From: Spongilla lacustris
Taxonomy: Eukaryota > Porifera > Demospongiae > Spongillida > Spongillidae
Assembly (NCBI GenBank): GCA_949361645.1
Contig: OX442418.1
Location: 11,008,632 to 11,072,631 of the forward strand
Length of the DNA: 64,000 nucleotides
Reading direction: 5' to 3'
The translations under genes were made by a program, and so were the position numbers. The notes beneath the pieces are model-generated. The model was given only the letters and a program-made list of their open reading frames with translations. It was not told the DNA's origin and made no database searches. Positions 1 through 11,352 of this stretch are shown in pieces. Every line of letters begins with the position of its first letter. The stretch's first letter is position 1.

Positions 1-19
1 CGATGAGAAAGTACATTAC

Positions 20-1240
20 TGATTGCAGCAGAAAAGATTGGGCAAGAAAGTGTTGGTCCAGGTGCCCCTCCAAATCAGTGGGCAGACCCAGCCAATTGTG
101 CACCAACCGGACACTGCAGCCTCATGCAATGTGCTTTCAGGATCGGACTATAGAAAAACTAGGAAACCCAAAGTGAAACTACTCTCACTGTTTATGACGG
201 AGCTCAGTGAGGGAGGGTGGTGTTGAGCCCAAGTACACAACCGACAGGACAAAGTTGAGTTTGATATACTGGAGACCAAGCACATACTCCGTTGTCATGG
301 GCTACATGCCTGGGCACTGTCCTATGAGGCTGAATCAGTGTGCATGACGGAAGCAACTCAGAGCCTAAGAAAATGGTCTAATACTTAAGGACTACCAAGA
401 TGCTTTCACTGGGACAGGGTATCTGCCACTGTTATACGAAATTGAGCTGGATGGCCGGTTCAGTAGGATTTCCACACACGAGAGCAGCAGGGGCAAGAAA
501 CGCAATGGAAAACACCCACAGAGTGGATAAGCAACTTTACTGCGGTGTGGAAGTCAGACAAGATCCAAGTAAGAGTGTGGGACCTGAATAGGGAAGCTAT
601 TTCAATGACTACGTTGTATGACATTCTGCCAGCGCTGAATGATACCTGGGTCTTCAACCTGTTAGATGTCAAGGATGGCTTCATGCATGTCACGCTTAGC
701 GACCTGGCTGAGGCTACCATCTGGTGCTTGCTAAGTGCCCGAACAATTCCAATGGCAACATGTGGCATCAAAGATGTGCCAGTGGTAGCAGATGATGTTC
801 TGTCTGAGCTGCTGTACATTGGCCACCAGATATCGGGGGAATGGAGTTAAGCTAGACCCAGCAAAGGTGGTCAGGTTATCAAGGGCATGGCCAACGTAAA
901 ATCAGCATTTGATGTGTGGAGGATTTCAGGAATGTGCAATTATCTGGCACGCTTCATTCCAAATGCTAGTGAACCTCTCAGGTGTTTGACTGAGGGCAAT
1001 GCAGAGTTCCTGCGGTCCCAATAACGAGCTTCACCATTTAATGATATCAAGGACCTTATCAGCAGCGATCAGCTTCTGGCATTCTATGACTTTAAGAAAC
1101 CACTGTGGTGATCCAATGTGATGCAAGTGCAGAAGATACCTACTGCAGGAGGGTTGACCAGTGGCACCAGCATCCTGGCCGCTAATCAAAAGCAAGAAGG
1201 GATTACTTAGCAATTGAAAGGAGTGTCTGGTAATCTTTTT
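20..1240 (+). pseudogene. Decayed Ty3/Gypsy retrotransposon pol (protease to RNase H)
   Basis: Remnant of a retrotransposon polyprotein, read in several frames. Around 90-200 a retropepsin-like stretch reads DTAASCNVL, where an active protease has DTG, so the catalytic triad is altered. Around 400-470 comes the pre-RT stretch GYLPLLYEIELDG. At 545-850 the RT core shows ILPALNDTWVFNLLDVKDGF, matching the family motif with its catalytic Asp. At 850-1130 the thumb/RNase H junction reads ISGMCNYLARFIPNASEPLR and later LLAFYDFKKPLW. Stops and frame changes separate every piece, and the RT block holding the YxDD box is missing or unreadable. No LTR is visible; the left end may lie outside the window. 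Certain as Gypsy-class pol, uncertain as to clade. Confidence 0.75.
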
Positions 1241-1260
1241 TTGCATGCTGCAAACTTTCA

Positions 1261-1433
1261 GGCAAGCAGTGGAAGGGGGCAGTAGCCATTAGTTACTAGC
1301 ACAATGGCTCTTTCCCTTTTTGATGGTCAACTACAACACGCGTGAGATGTTAGTAGGATGTCTTGCTTGGCTAGGATGTCCCCCCCCCCTCCCCTCCTAA
1401 TGGCTTTTCATTTGGAAATCTCCACCTATAAAT
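1261..1433. other. Short non-coding gap with C-rich run
   Basis: Holds a C-rich stretch near 1380-1397 between two retroelement remnants. Nothing else was recognised. Confidence 0.4.
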
Positions 1434-1742
1434 TCACTCACTCTCTGGAAGCCAAAGAAGGCCACTTCCAAAAAGCATGAGGCAGTCATGGGTAGAGAGT
1501 GTCTTACACACATACAGAGATTTGGACAACTCTGATAACATCTTGATGGTGAGTGGTTGCCTTCTTGCAGTGCCTGACCAAGCCGCCTGTTCCCTGCGGA
1601 GCCCTCTCAGAGCAAACCTTAGCTTCGGGTTTCTTGTTCCAGTGCTCTGAAAACTGTTATAGTGGTGGAGGTATGAGATTGCTGCCAGATACACTCTGAT
1701 GTTCTTGATGCTAAACGTCTTGCTCAGATGGGCCACAATCAA
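1434..1742 (-). pseudogene. Tyrosine recombinase fragment (core-binding part)
   Basis: About 102 codons resembling the N-terminal, SAM-like core-binding part of eukaryotic tyrosine recombinases of DIRS-like or Crypton-like elements. The pattern is IKNIRVYLAAISYLHHYNS, then LRFALRGLRREQA, then a helix ending LFGSGLLWLPESE, where intact relatives have a GFLR-type Arg motif. The frame stops exactly there, so the catalytic domain (R, HxLR, Tyr) is absent. It lies next to, but opposite to, the Gypsy remnant. It is a different copy from the tyrosine-recombinase element at 23.6-29.2 kb. A truncated fossil is the likely state. Confidence 0.5.
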
Positions 1743-1999
1743 AGCTACAACATATTTGCTGGCTGGGCAGGACTGCAGGTGGTGCTGTGTGCGTGCAGAA
1801 TGTCGTGCCCACTCTGTACTCTCTTATTGTGGAAGGGCTATGGTCTCTGTAACCAGCCAGTTTTGAGAGCTGCCATTCTACAGCTCTGCTAGTTCAGGTG
1901 GGACTGGGATGGGTTAGCTATCGGCCTGAGGAGCAAGATGATAGAATTCGATCAGCTGGTTCTTGGACAGGCAATCAGCTGACAGTGCTATTAATAACT

Positions 2000-2038
2000 T
2001 TTTCAAGTGACAGGACATAATGTCCTGTCACTTGAAAA
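2000..2038. repeat. Perfect 19-bp inverted repeat with 1-nt spacer
   Basis: Arms at 2000-2018 and 2020-2038 (core CAAGTGACAGGACAT) are exact reverse complements separated by a single A. It could be the fused ends of a deleted transposon or a hairpin. The flanking 1750-2790 holds no recognisable gene; a short open frame at 2184-2435 has no recognisable features. Confidence 0.7.
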
Positions 2039-2791
2039 TTGGTCGGACATAATCAAAACTTGGAAGGACAATGTAAACTGTAAACTTAAAGTATATGAGG
2101 AGTAACAAAAAACCAATGTGTTATATTGAACCCCGAATCTTATCCATGAACCATGTACAAATTGTACATTTGAGCTTGGCTACGTGGTGGCGCCATGTTG
2201 CCGTATTGATATCCTTGCCATGGTCCAGAATCCCCTTACAGTACCAGTCAGAAATATGTTTCCCACCATAGAGTACTTTTTCTACGATGATACGCTAAGC
2301 ACATACAGTAGTTACTGTAGCGGTCATAAAAAAGTTTACGTATTTGATTATGCCATGGCCGTTCTAAGGTCGACCGTATGTACGGTACGCTATTACAGTC
2401 GTATGGTACAAAAACTCCAGTACTTGAGTGACTAGCGAAAATGTGTATCTAATAAATAAATAGCGTACATGTATCTAACGTAGCACTTTAGCGAGGTTAG
2501 CTCTTGCCTAATCCGGATGCTTCAACTTGTTTGCGTCACGTACGAATCATTGGGCAATAAGCGCTACCTTTCGAAAGAAGTACAGTGGTGTTCACCGAAA
2601 GAGGGGAAAAATGCAATAATGCACATTTTTGATTTTATCTCATGAATGGTATATAATTGTATCATGCCAATTACATTTTTAGATTCAGCATCTACTTCTG
2701 AACAGAGTACATTTGCTTTAATTCAATTATAACTTGTAAACAAAACAATGCACCATAGTAAACAACTGCTGGTCAGGTTGGACGTTCAAGA

Positions 2792-3624
2792 CTGTAACTC
2801 CTCTATACTTCGTAGTTAAGCTACCAAATTTTTTTTGTATGTACCCAATACAGGTGAGTACCTATAGTGTTGTGTTGAGCTCTTAAGTCTCACTCGCTGT
2901 GGAGATCGGTAAGAAAGTATCGCTTTTCAGAGGGAGGCGTGGTCTTCGTATGAATTCGGACAAATTAATTTGACTTAAGAATTAAAATTGACTTTTTCTA
3001 AATGAGAGGTCTCTGGGGTATCCATATAATTTATAATAATTTTTTGGCAACTTGCTATCGGCATTAAACAATCCATGAAATGCTAAAAATCTTAACATTG
3101 AAAGCCATTTTTCAACCGTTTTTAGGATTTCTCCGTATATGGTAGTAAACGTGTAGCACATAATCATGATATTTGCATTTGTACTTATTCTATCAAGTAT
3201 TCTAGACGTAGAAATGCTTTTAAAAGTTACGTACAGTGCTTACAAACGCATATACTATGATTCTTTGCTACATTTTTACAATGATATACGGAGAAATTCT
3301 AAAAACGGTTGAAAAATGGCTTTCAATGTTAAGATTTTTAGCATTTCATGGATTGTTTAATGCCGATAGCAAGCTGCCAAAAAATTATTATAAATTATAT
3401 GGATACCCCAGAGACCTCTCATTTAGAAAAAGTCAATTTTAATTCTTAAGTCAAATTAATTTCATACGAAGACCACGCCTCCCTCTGAAAAGCGATACTT
3501 TCCTACCGATCTCCACAGCGAGTGAGACTTAAGAACTCAACACAATACTATAGGTACTCACCTGTATTGGGTACATACAAACAAAATTTGGTAGCTTAAC
3601 TACAAAGTATAGAGGAGTTATAGC
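2792..3624. mobile_element. Foldback (palindromic) element, about 830 bp
   Basis: Left arm (about 2792-3177) and right arm (about 3236-3624) are imperfect reverse complements. As a result the same 60-codon open frame appears on the minus strand at 2982-3167 and on the plus strand at 3236-3442. Arms match closely over the outer two thirds and diverge near the centre (3178-3235). No transposase is present, so this is a non-autonomous foldback or MITE-type element. The mirrored frames are a by-product of the palindrome and not a conserved gene. Confidence 0.75.
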
Positions 3625-4546
3625 CTCTCAGGGTAGTTAAGGCTGCCAAAAGTCATACGCGCGCGCCGTAGGACTGACACATATGCAACATATGTTCATT
3701 TGTTACCAACACAGCAATTTGGAAGGAGTGGGTAGGTTATTATGAATATAATTATGCAGTGGAAGGGGGCTCATTATTATGTATACCCTCTGCATATACA
3801 TGTACACAGAAGTCACATTTTACCACGATAACACCACACAGCGATATATGTTCTGTGTTGTACAAATATACTTTGTCACAAGTCTATGTGAAAGTAAAGG
3901 CAGTTAGTTCGAGAAAATTAAGTTGTACAAAAGGTGTGGATGATGTTCCAATGCCTTTTACATTGGCTAGGCAAATTTGTGGTTTGTCATGCACATGTGT
4001 GAGTGCCAGTTCATATACAGCTAACTACTAAAGTATACAAAAGTGCTTGGATATCAACACTAGGGTTGCCGAAGGCCAGCCCGGCCTGACTGGTCGGCCT
4101 GCTATGCCAGACATTCTGCTTGTCCTGTCATGTCAGACCTTGTCCTGACAGGCCGGGATGCAAGAAACGGGGAGAGTAGATTGTCACACTATGCATGCGC
4201 TTGTCCTTAGTTAACTCCTTGTGCTATGACTGATTTTGCCCTGTCCGGAAGCTTGTTTACGAAGTTATGCAGATGCAGGCCACATAAACATTAACCGGCA
4301 ACGCGTAATTTTCAAATCAGGCCAAGCATGTGTAGTCGGTAGGAACTTTAAAAAGTGGCAGCACAGCGCACTATATTTAAACCGCTCAAATATATCCATG
4401 CAAGCGTTTACATGTGTAGGCGTTCAACTGCTTCCATTTTAGCATTTACTGGGATCCGATGTGATCATGACCAAACTCAACTGGGGACTTGGCATAGGCC
4501 AGCTCACATAATTTACTGCCGTATACGGGTATAACTCAGAGCTATA
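3625..4546. other. Intergenic, no gene recognised
   Basis: No family-like coding sequence. A GC-rich stretch at about 4078-4156 repeats GGCCTG/CAGGCC words in both orientations, probably a transposon end. Short open frames at 3759-4031 and 4236-4442 have no recognisable features. Confidence 0.4.
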
Positions 4547-4634
4547 CAGTGCCGGATTAACCGTTTAATGGGCCTGGCGCAGGGTAAATTTGTGGGCCCC
4601 TGCAATGCAACCCTGCCTTGTATAAATGCAAGCA

Positions 4635-4667
<33 letters not shown>

Positions 4668-6036
4668 GGGGAGATGGTTCCCCTTGCGTTGGGCCCAGCA
4701 GGGCCGGCGTTAGATATTTGGCGGCCCTAGGCAAAAAGGGTCTTGGCGGCCCCTCCATCCTCGCTCGAGGGTGCATTTTCCGAGTTTGGACATCACTCCT
4801 TCCGATATCATTCGGTTTCCACCACACGTAGCTGGTTTGTTTCGAACACAGCGCGCACATGCATGTAATCATTTCTAATCTTTTTAATGAAGATACACAT
4901 GCAAAAGAATTCCCTTATGCATGAAGGCGATTTTTCTAGTTCTAGCTTCAACGTATGAAAACGAATCAACTGATCAATGTACTAAATTTTAGTACTGCAT
5001 AGCAGGGACGGATTCAGGATTTCGGGGCGAGGGTGGGGGTGATGCGACAGGCAAGGAAACCGGGGTACGCCTCCCCCCAGCACGGATGTCCGGATATGGG
5101 CCATTGAGGTCTGGGGTGGAGCCCTAGCCGCTTTGCTACTGTTGCACTTTTACAGTCACAAAAACAGCATAGTTATCACAGGAAAAAAACGCGTGGAATC
5201 ATTTTGGAATCATTACGTGATATCACATACAAATGAATTTTTATGTTCAATCACAGAGGATTTTAAAAAATCCTTTATAAAATCAAAACGGCCTGATTCG
5301 AAGCGTTTTTTCCCTGTGTATTGCGTACTAAGTAACATGCTAAAAATAGAAACAATACAACAAGAAGTACTTGCTTCCCCCGATCCACCAGTCCAAGAAT
5401 GCTGCAGTTTCATTTCGATCAAATCAAAGCTAGTATCTTCCGTGATTGATGGATTCAGAAAAGACTTTATAAGCTTCGATTCTGAAAAGCTCCGTTCTGC
5501 AACTGGTGCAACTCAGCAACTGTAGTGGAAGCTGTCAATAAAATGCGCACCGTACATACTGTGGCGAGGTGGTACATTTTTATATGGGTGTTGTAGTAAC
5601 TGGTAAATAATAGAACATGCAACTGGCCATGGAGCATGCGCAGTGACGAGTTAGGGTAATACTTAAGGTCTACCATTTAAGGAAGAGTCAGTCGAGACGG
5701 GAGATACCTGGCATTAGAACGGCAGATGGTCTGAGTGTGTATATGGACCTTGTATCCGTGTGTTATATGTGTTTGTTGCTGCTGCAGTGATTATTGTGTG
5801 TGCCAATACACTTGTCAGTTGTCATTGGTCAGTGGCTAGGTACTACAGGTGTTTCGTTGGGCCGATTCGCCGGGCCTTTAACACACACGCATGAGCACGC
5901 TGCTTTACTAATGCACTTATTAACTAATTAAATTCATCCATTGTGGGCGTGTACATATGTGGATTAATGGGCCCCTATCGTCGGTGGGCCTGGCGCTTTT
6001 GCGCCAGCTGCGCCCCGGTTAACCTGGCGCTGGCTC
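4547..6036. mobile_element. hAT-like non-autonomous element
   Basis: The left end reads CAGTGCCGGATTAACCG and the right end is its inverted counterpart (GGTTAACCTGGCGCTG at about 6017-6032). Both continue into matching GGCCTGGCGC and GGGCCCC words. The flanks carry the same 7-mer AGCTATA (4540-4546 and 6037-6043), a near-complete copy of the 8-bp duplication typical of hAT elements. Inside is a 32-nt pure G run (4635-4666). At about 4688 there is a second hAT-like end (CAGGGCCGGCGTTAG), suggesting nesting. An open frame of 130 codons (5133-5525) has no recognisable domain; it is Lys/Ser/Phe-rich and not a visible transposase. Confidence 0.55.
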
Positions 6037-6924
6037 AGCTATATAGCTAACCTATGACGTCCAGGAGCACATGTGATTACCTCAAGTGGGATTTATTGAA
6101 TGAAATATACGGCTGGACAAAAAGGGTCATAATTAGAGCACAGGAAAAAGATTTACGGTTCAACAATTTACAAGCTTCAACTTAAGGTTTCCGCAGCCAA
6201 TCGATGTAATGCAAATAAAATTGCAACAAACGGTAACTAGAACTAGTCTTCTTATTAGATTTAGCCTCACGCATCCATTAGCCTCAAGTGGCGCACTGCA
6301 TTTCGTTCCGCGCATAAGATGGTTCTTTTTAGGCGGGAAAAGTAGCATAAAATCATGACTCTGTAGCTTTTTCCCCCGCCCTTATAAGTAGTGTCGGTAA
6401 AAACACAGCTTATAGTGGTATATTTGCCAGGTAAGAATATGTTTTCAGTCCGTGGTGCCACGTTTCCTACGCCTGCTATAATTATTATAACACACATATG
6501 AATATCGCGCACCACAAAAATGGAAGTGCAGCACTAGATGATCTGTGCCGAGTGAGCGGGTGCAAATTGCATAGAGGGATCAAAGCAAAGGGGAGAGCAG
6601 TAAAACCAGAGCCACCATACAGCTGTATCTCCTATGCTGACAAGTTTCTGGTGGCTTTTAACAGCATCATTCTTGTTGTTACACCTGAGATCCACCCCCA
6701 AATGTTTTGCACCTTTTGCTTAATTAAAGCTCACGTGTTCTTGTGGCAAAAGAGCTGAAGAATCACTTCAAGTGCTATGTTCAGCTACACATGCACTTGT
6801 AAGGTATGCAAATTGTTTCTTTTAAGTATCCCTCACTCTATGCAACTTCATATGGGTACAGCAATAGATGGCACAGCTCACCACAGACCGTCATAAAACT
6901 GAAATGATCACCCCATGAGCCTGG
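6037..6924. other. Intergenic, no gene recognised
   Basis: AT-rich unique-looking sequence. Short open frames at 6160-6515 (minus) and 6498-6758 (plus) have no recognisable motifs. Confidence 0.35.
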
Positions 6925-7215
6925 ATGAGTGTACATAGGGGCATTGGATGGGTCTGTGTGCATGGATGGGTGTGCGTGGAAGGCATTGGATGGGTGTACA
7001 TGGGGGTATTGCAATTGGATGGGTGTACATGGGGGACATTGGATGGCCTTGGGTGTACATGGGGACATTGGATGGGTGTACATCGGGGGCATTGGATAGG
7101 TGTACATTGGGGGCATTGGATGGGTGTACATGGAGGGCATTGGAAGGGTGTACATGGGAGCATTGGATGGGTGTACATGGGGGGGCATTGGATGGGCGTA
7201 CATGGAGGGCATTTG
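6925..7215. repeat. 24-bp minisatellite, block 1
   Basis: Variants of a 24-bp unit, GGCATTGGATGGGTGTACAT plus GGGG, in tandem. The unit is a multiple of three without stops, so long repetitive open frames (WMGVHGGH-like, TPIQCPPC-like) appear on both strands. They should not be taken as proteins. Confidence 0.9.
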
Positions 7216-7519
7216 TAGATGACTGTTCACCGCGCTAGCGTACCGACGCACAGAATCACCGGGCTGTGTATGGTCACACTATAGAGTATGCACCGCACTA
7301 CAGCAGTACGTGCCAGCCAAATAGTACAACGACCACAACAACTCAACTCAACTCAGATCATACACGAACACTCAATGGGGATTTTTATAGGGGATCTATG
7401 GTAAACCGGTTCTAAACTGGTCTGGTCCTGCGCCACGATCACATGCTGTGCTTATGCATGCCTATGCACGCATATGCATGCAGGCACCTCTCGTTATCAC
7501 CCTGACATTACTCGTCAAC
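7216..7519. other. Unique spacer between two minisatellite blocks
   Basis: About 300 bp of unique sequence separating two arrays of the same 24-bp unit. Nothing coding was recognised. Either an insertion split one array or this was the original spacer. Confidence 0.5.
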
Positions 7520-8240
7520 ATGTGGCATTGGATGGGTGTACATGGATGGCATTGGATGGGTGTACATGGGGACATTAGATGGGTGTACATGGAGGGCATT
7601 GGATGGGTGTACATGTACATGGGGGACATTGGATCGGTGTACATGGAGGGCATTGGATGGGTGTACATGGGGGACATTGGATGGGTGTACATGGGGGGCA
7701 TTGGATGGTTGTACATGGGGACATTGGCCATGTGCATGGGGGACATTGGATGGGTGTGCGTGGAAGGCATTGGATGGTTGTACATGGGGACATTGGCCGT
7801 GTGCATGGGGGACATTGGATGGGTGTGCGTGGAAGGCATTGGATGGTGTACATGGGGACATTGGATGGGTGTACATCGGGGGCATTGGATGGTTGTACAT
7901 GGAGGGCATTGGAAGAGTGTACATGGGGGCATTGGATGGGTGTACATGGGGGTGCATTGGATGGGCATACATGGAGGGCATTGGATGAGTGTACATGGGC
8001 GGCATTGGATGGGTGTACATGGGGACATTGGATGGGTGTACATGGAGGGCATTGGATGGGTGTACATGTACATGGGGGACATTCAATTTGGATGGGTGTA
8101 CATGGGGGGCATTGGATGGGTGTACATGGGGGACATAACATTGGATGTGTGTGCATGACCCATGTGGGGGGGACATTGGATGGGTGTGCATGGGGGGCAT
8201 TGGATGAGTGTACTGCATAGAGCATTGGATGGGTCATGGG
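7520..8240. repeat. 24-bp minisatellite, block 2
   Basis: Continuation of the same family as 6925-7215, about 30 units. It includes a higher-order pattern: the stretch containing GGCCATGTGCATGGGGGACA near 7728-7760 recurs near 7794-7826, and CATGTACATGGGGGACATT occurs near both ends. This indicates recent unit-block duplication. Confidence 0.9.
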
Positions 8241-9480
8241 TGTACATGTGGCCAACTTCATGGACCATGGTTCCAGTAAAACCCCAGCAGGCCTTGGCTC
8301 CACTCAGACCACTTTGCTTGAATACCATATGCAGGAATGGATAGGCCATATGCACTATACATGTATGCAGGATGCTGTCTCGTGGGAAAACGGCCCGGCG
8401 CGGGCTGCAGTGTCTTTTCATAACAGCCTTGGTAAGGTTGGGTTCATCCCTGGCCCCGTTGCAGGAGGGTTTCACCTAGTATGCATCCAGAGAGCAAAAA
8501 ATAACAATATTCTGAAGGCTCACAACTTCTTGTAGAATACGCGGCACTACGAGATGACATTGGAAAATATAGAAACCTACCGGCTTTACACTGTTAAAAT
8601 TTCAAGGTACTTTATAAGGGGCGGAAACTTTAGCAGGGCAACGTTTATCCTCCTAGGTCGAGAATCACCCCGTGGATTTGCAAGCTAGTGCCACATCCAG
8701 GATTGAAAGATAGCGCCAGAGATGCACATCATTAATACCAGTAGACATTGTAGAAACTGTACATAGACAACGCCGGCACTGCATCGAAACGGTCTGTACA
8801 AAAAGGTCCATCCACAAGTGTTGCTAGGGTCGTAATTAGGTCCGTTGCTATGAAAAAATTTCGTATCAAGGGGCGTAGCCTTTTTGTCCAAGATTTCAAT
8901 GCAATGAAACAGCCGTGAGTATAACTCACTGGAAGGTATTCAAATATACTCTTATATAAGAATACACTATTGTATATTTTGAAGGTGTGCTTACATGTAT
9001 ATGTATATAAATGGTGACGTATTTGACACTTGCGGATTCTCGAATATACGCCGTCGTCTACTTTAAATATACTACACAGGTTATATTTTGCGCACTCGTC
9101 AAATATATACGCATGAATATACACGTGCACTATCATATAACTAACCTTTTGCACAGTGCGTTAACTGTCAAAGACCGCGGCTCATATTTTTGACGATCAG
9201 CCGCCAAATATATTACGGCCACCGTAATACTTCCCAGCTCAGACGGCCAGGCCAGCATGTTGGCGGTTCACGATCACTGACGGTCAGCACAAAAATCGGC
9301 AATTTTTGACGGCTACCGGACGGCCACGGCTGGCCGCGGCAACACTGGACTGCTGCCTGAATGTGCGCGCGTCTGCGTGGGCATGCATGAAGAGTTGTCC
9401 GGCGTCGACATTACTCCCATGCTCACGACACATGCAGCCATAATGATTGTGGGATTCCAATAGACGGGCACATTACGTTC
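8241..9480. other. Intergenic, no gene recognised
   Basis: Mixed unique sequence. A GC-rich part at 9170-9350 has repeated ACGGCC/GGCCGT words, possibly a transposon end. No convincing coding exon. Confidence 0.35.
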
Positions 9481-9483
9481 CCA

Positions 9484-9616
9484 CCCCCCCCCCCCCCCCC
9501 CCCCCCCCCCTGCCCCCCAGCCCTTCGGGACTTAATGGCGCCCCCCCTCCCATGTTTAAAACAGATAAAGTATACAGTATTACTAGGAACGCGCAGCTCC
9601 CCCCCCCCCCCCCCCC
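9484..9616. repeat. Two poly-C tracts
   Basis: 27 C at 9484-9510 and 18 C at 9599-9616, about 90 bp apart. The GGGGCGCCCATGATTTGG-type sequence beside the second tract looks like the end of a hAT-like MITE, but no matching second end was fixed. Confidence 0.7.
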
Positions 9617-9689
9617 ACCCCCAGCTTCTCTGCTGGGGGCGCCCATGATTTGGACGGTCACTCTATACCACCGACGTACAGTGTACAGA

Positions 9690-9951
9690 AAGTCGAAAAC
9701 TTAAGGCACTATACTATATTTACTACATGGCCAGTAGAACCTTTGAATGATCCATTTGGCAGTTTTGTGACGTGTTTCCCCAAATTTCCTGCCATCGGCA
9801 CTGAGTGGGTAGGACAAGTTGATCCACTGCGTACTCTGGTCCACGATCCCTGGGAATCCACTTCCTATATAGCAGACCTTCTTGTAAGTAGTAGTGTGTC
9901 TTGCTGCTGTCTGTTCCTGTGGTTTTCAAGTTCTTCAGAGAAGGATCTGAA
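9690..9951 (-). pseudogene. Gypsy integrase zinc-binding (HHCC) fragment, minus strand
   Basis: The minus-strand translation gives LQEGLLYRKWIPRDRGPEY followed by AVDQLVLPTQCR. After a frame change it gives RHKTAKWIIQRFYWPCSKY, the N-terminal zinc-binding part of a Ty3/Gypsy integrase. It is broken by at least one frameshift. Its orientation is opposite to the integrase C-terminus at 10.8-11.1 kb, and a palindromic TTAA element lies exactly between them. Confidence 0.7.
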
Positions 9952-9955
9952 TTAA

Positions 9956-10760
9956 TGTCTATTGTCCTGAATGTCCACCCGGGGGTACAATTGGACACTC
10001 GGGTGGACAGCAAAAAAAGTTTTTGCCGTTCGGTCACGGAATTGACCTGGCTGCATTTAACGGTACTTACTTACAGAACAAGTCTTTTCAGGATTGGGCC
10101 GAGATAAATAAGGCTTAAGTCCTTTCAGTACTCGTAAAATGATCCGTGCTAGCGGACCTATCCATTACGCTCCGACCGATTCGCATGCGTGGAGCGTAAT
10201 GGATAGGCCCGCTAGTACGGCTCGTTCTACATGTACCAAAAGGATTTAAGCCTTGCTTATCTCGGCCCAATCCTGAAAAGACTTATACTATAAGCCAGTA
10301 CCGTTAAATGCAATTAGGTCCCTTCCTTGACCAAACAGCAAAAACGTTTTTTGCTGTCCACCCGGGTATACAATGGTACCCCCGGGTGGGCATTCAGGAC
10401 AATAGACATTAACGGTACTGGCTTACAGAACAAGTCTTTTCAGGATCGGGCCGAGATAAGTAAGGCTTAAATGCTTTTGGTACTCGTAAAACGACCCGTG
10501 CTAGCGGACCTATCCATTACGCTACGACCGATCCGCATGCAAGGAGCGTAATGGATAGGTCCGCTAGCACAGGTCGTTTTACGAGTACTGAAAGGTTTTA
10601 AGCCTTACTTATCTCGGCCCGATCCTGAAAAGACTTGTTCTGTAAGTCAGTACCGTTAAATGCAGCCAGGTCCATTCCGTGACCGAACGGCAAAAACTTT
10701 TTTTGCTGTCCACCCGGGTGTCCAATTGTACCCCCGGGTGGACATTCAGGACAATAGACA
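9956..10760. mobile_element. Palindromic TTAA-flanked MITE (compound)
   Basis: Flanked by TTAA on both sides (9952-9955 and 10761-10764). It has long inverted ends beginning TGTCTATTGTCCTGAATGTC. Internally there are two successive palindromes, centred near 10183 and 10538 with an inverted junction near 10405, so four alternating arms of roughly 200 bp are present. TTAA target duplication is the hallmark of piggyBac-class elements, though the TIR does not start with the usual CCC. No coding capacity. Confidence 0.75.
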
Positions 10761-10774
10761 TTAAGCAACTGCTT

Positions 10775-11350
10775 CAATTCGCCATTTGAGCTGTTATATG
10801 GTATATTAGAGCAGTCAGGGGACCACATGACATCGTCAAGGAGAGCTCAGAAGCAACAGAAGATGTGGTACTATGCATAGAAATGAGCGACAGCGGGAAT
10901 TTCAAATCGGTGACATGGTTTTGGTGCTACTTCCAACCTCAGCTGGTGCTCTAACAGCTCAATGGAAGGGTCCTTACCCTGTGCTGCAGAAGATTGGGGC
11001 TGTGATGGACACGCACGGCACACGGAAGAGGGAGCGCACGTTTCACGTAAACATGTTGAAGCGATGGAACACAGCAAATTAAAGGACAGCATATTTCACA
11101 GCAGAAGGAGGTACGGAGGAAGAGGCTGAAGAGGAAGATATCCCTGAATGGAGAGGAGGGGAGGTCGTTGAATCGAGAATGGGCAAACTGCAGTTAATAG
11201 TGGCACAATTGGAGCAACTACAGGGCTGCTACACGAGTTCCAAGATGTCATGAACAGTGCACCAGGATGCACAACCATGGCAAAACACAATGTCAGGCCT
11301 ATACAAATTCCAAACCCATCAGGCTCGCTCCTTACAGACTTCCACACGCC
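10775..11350 (+). pseudogene. Gypsy integrase C-terminus followed by RT N-terminus
   Basis: The integrase core end (SPFELLYG near 10778) leads after a frame change to RGPHDIVKES. Then comes an intact 69-codon frame (10873-11082) with GDMVLVLLPTSAGAL, AQWKGPYPVLQKIG and TFHVNMLKRW, the Gypsy integrase C-terminal module. An acidic linker (EEEAEEEDIPEWRGGE) follows, then EFQDVMNSAPG and AKHNVRPIQIPNP, which is the N-terminal edge of a Gypsy reverse transcriptase. So integrase precedes RT, unlike the usual Ty3/Gypsy order. The RT is cut at 11352 by the pogo-like insertion and resumes at 13216. Confidence 0.75.
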
Positions 11351-11352
11351 TA

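Noticed and set aside
5133..5525. 130-codon frame as the hAT transposase
   Set aside because: No hAT dimerisation motif, BED finger or DDE pattern; far too short.
7448..8303. Frames of 200-240 codons (WMGVHGGH or PIQCPPCT repeats)
   Set aside because: 24-bp minisatellite, open on both strands in several frames.
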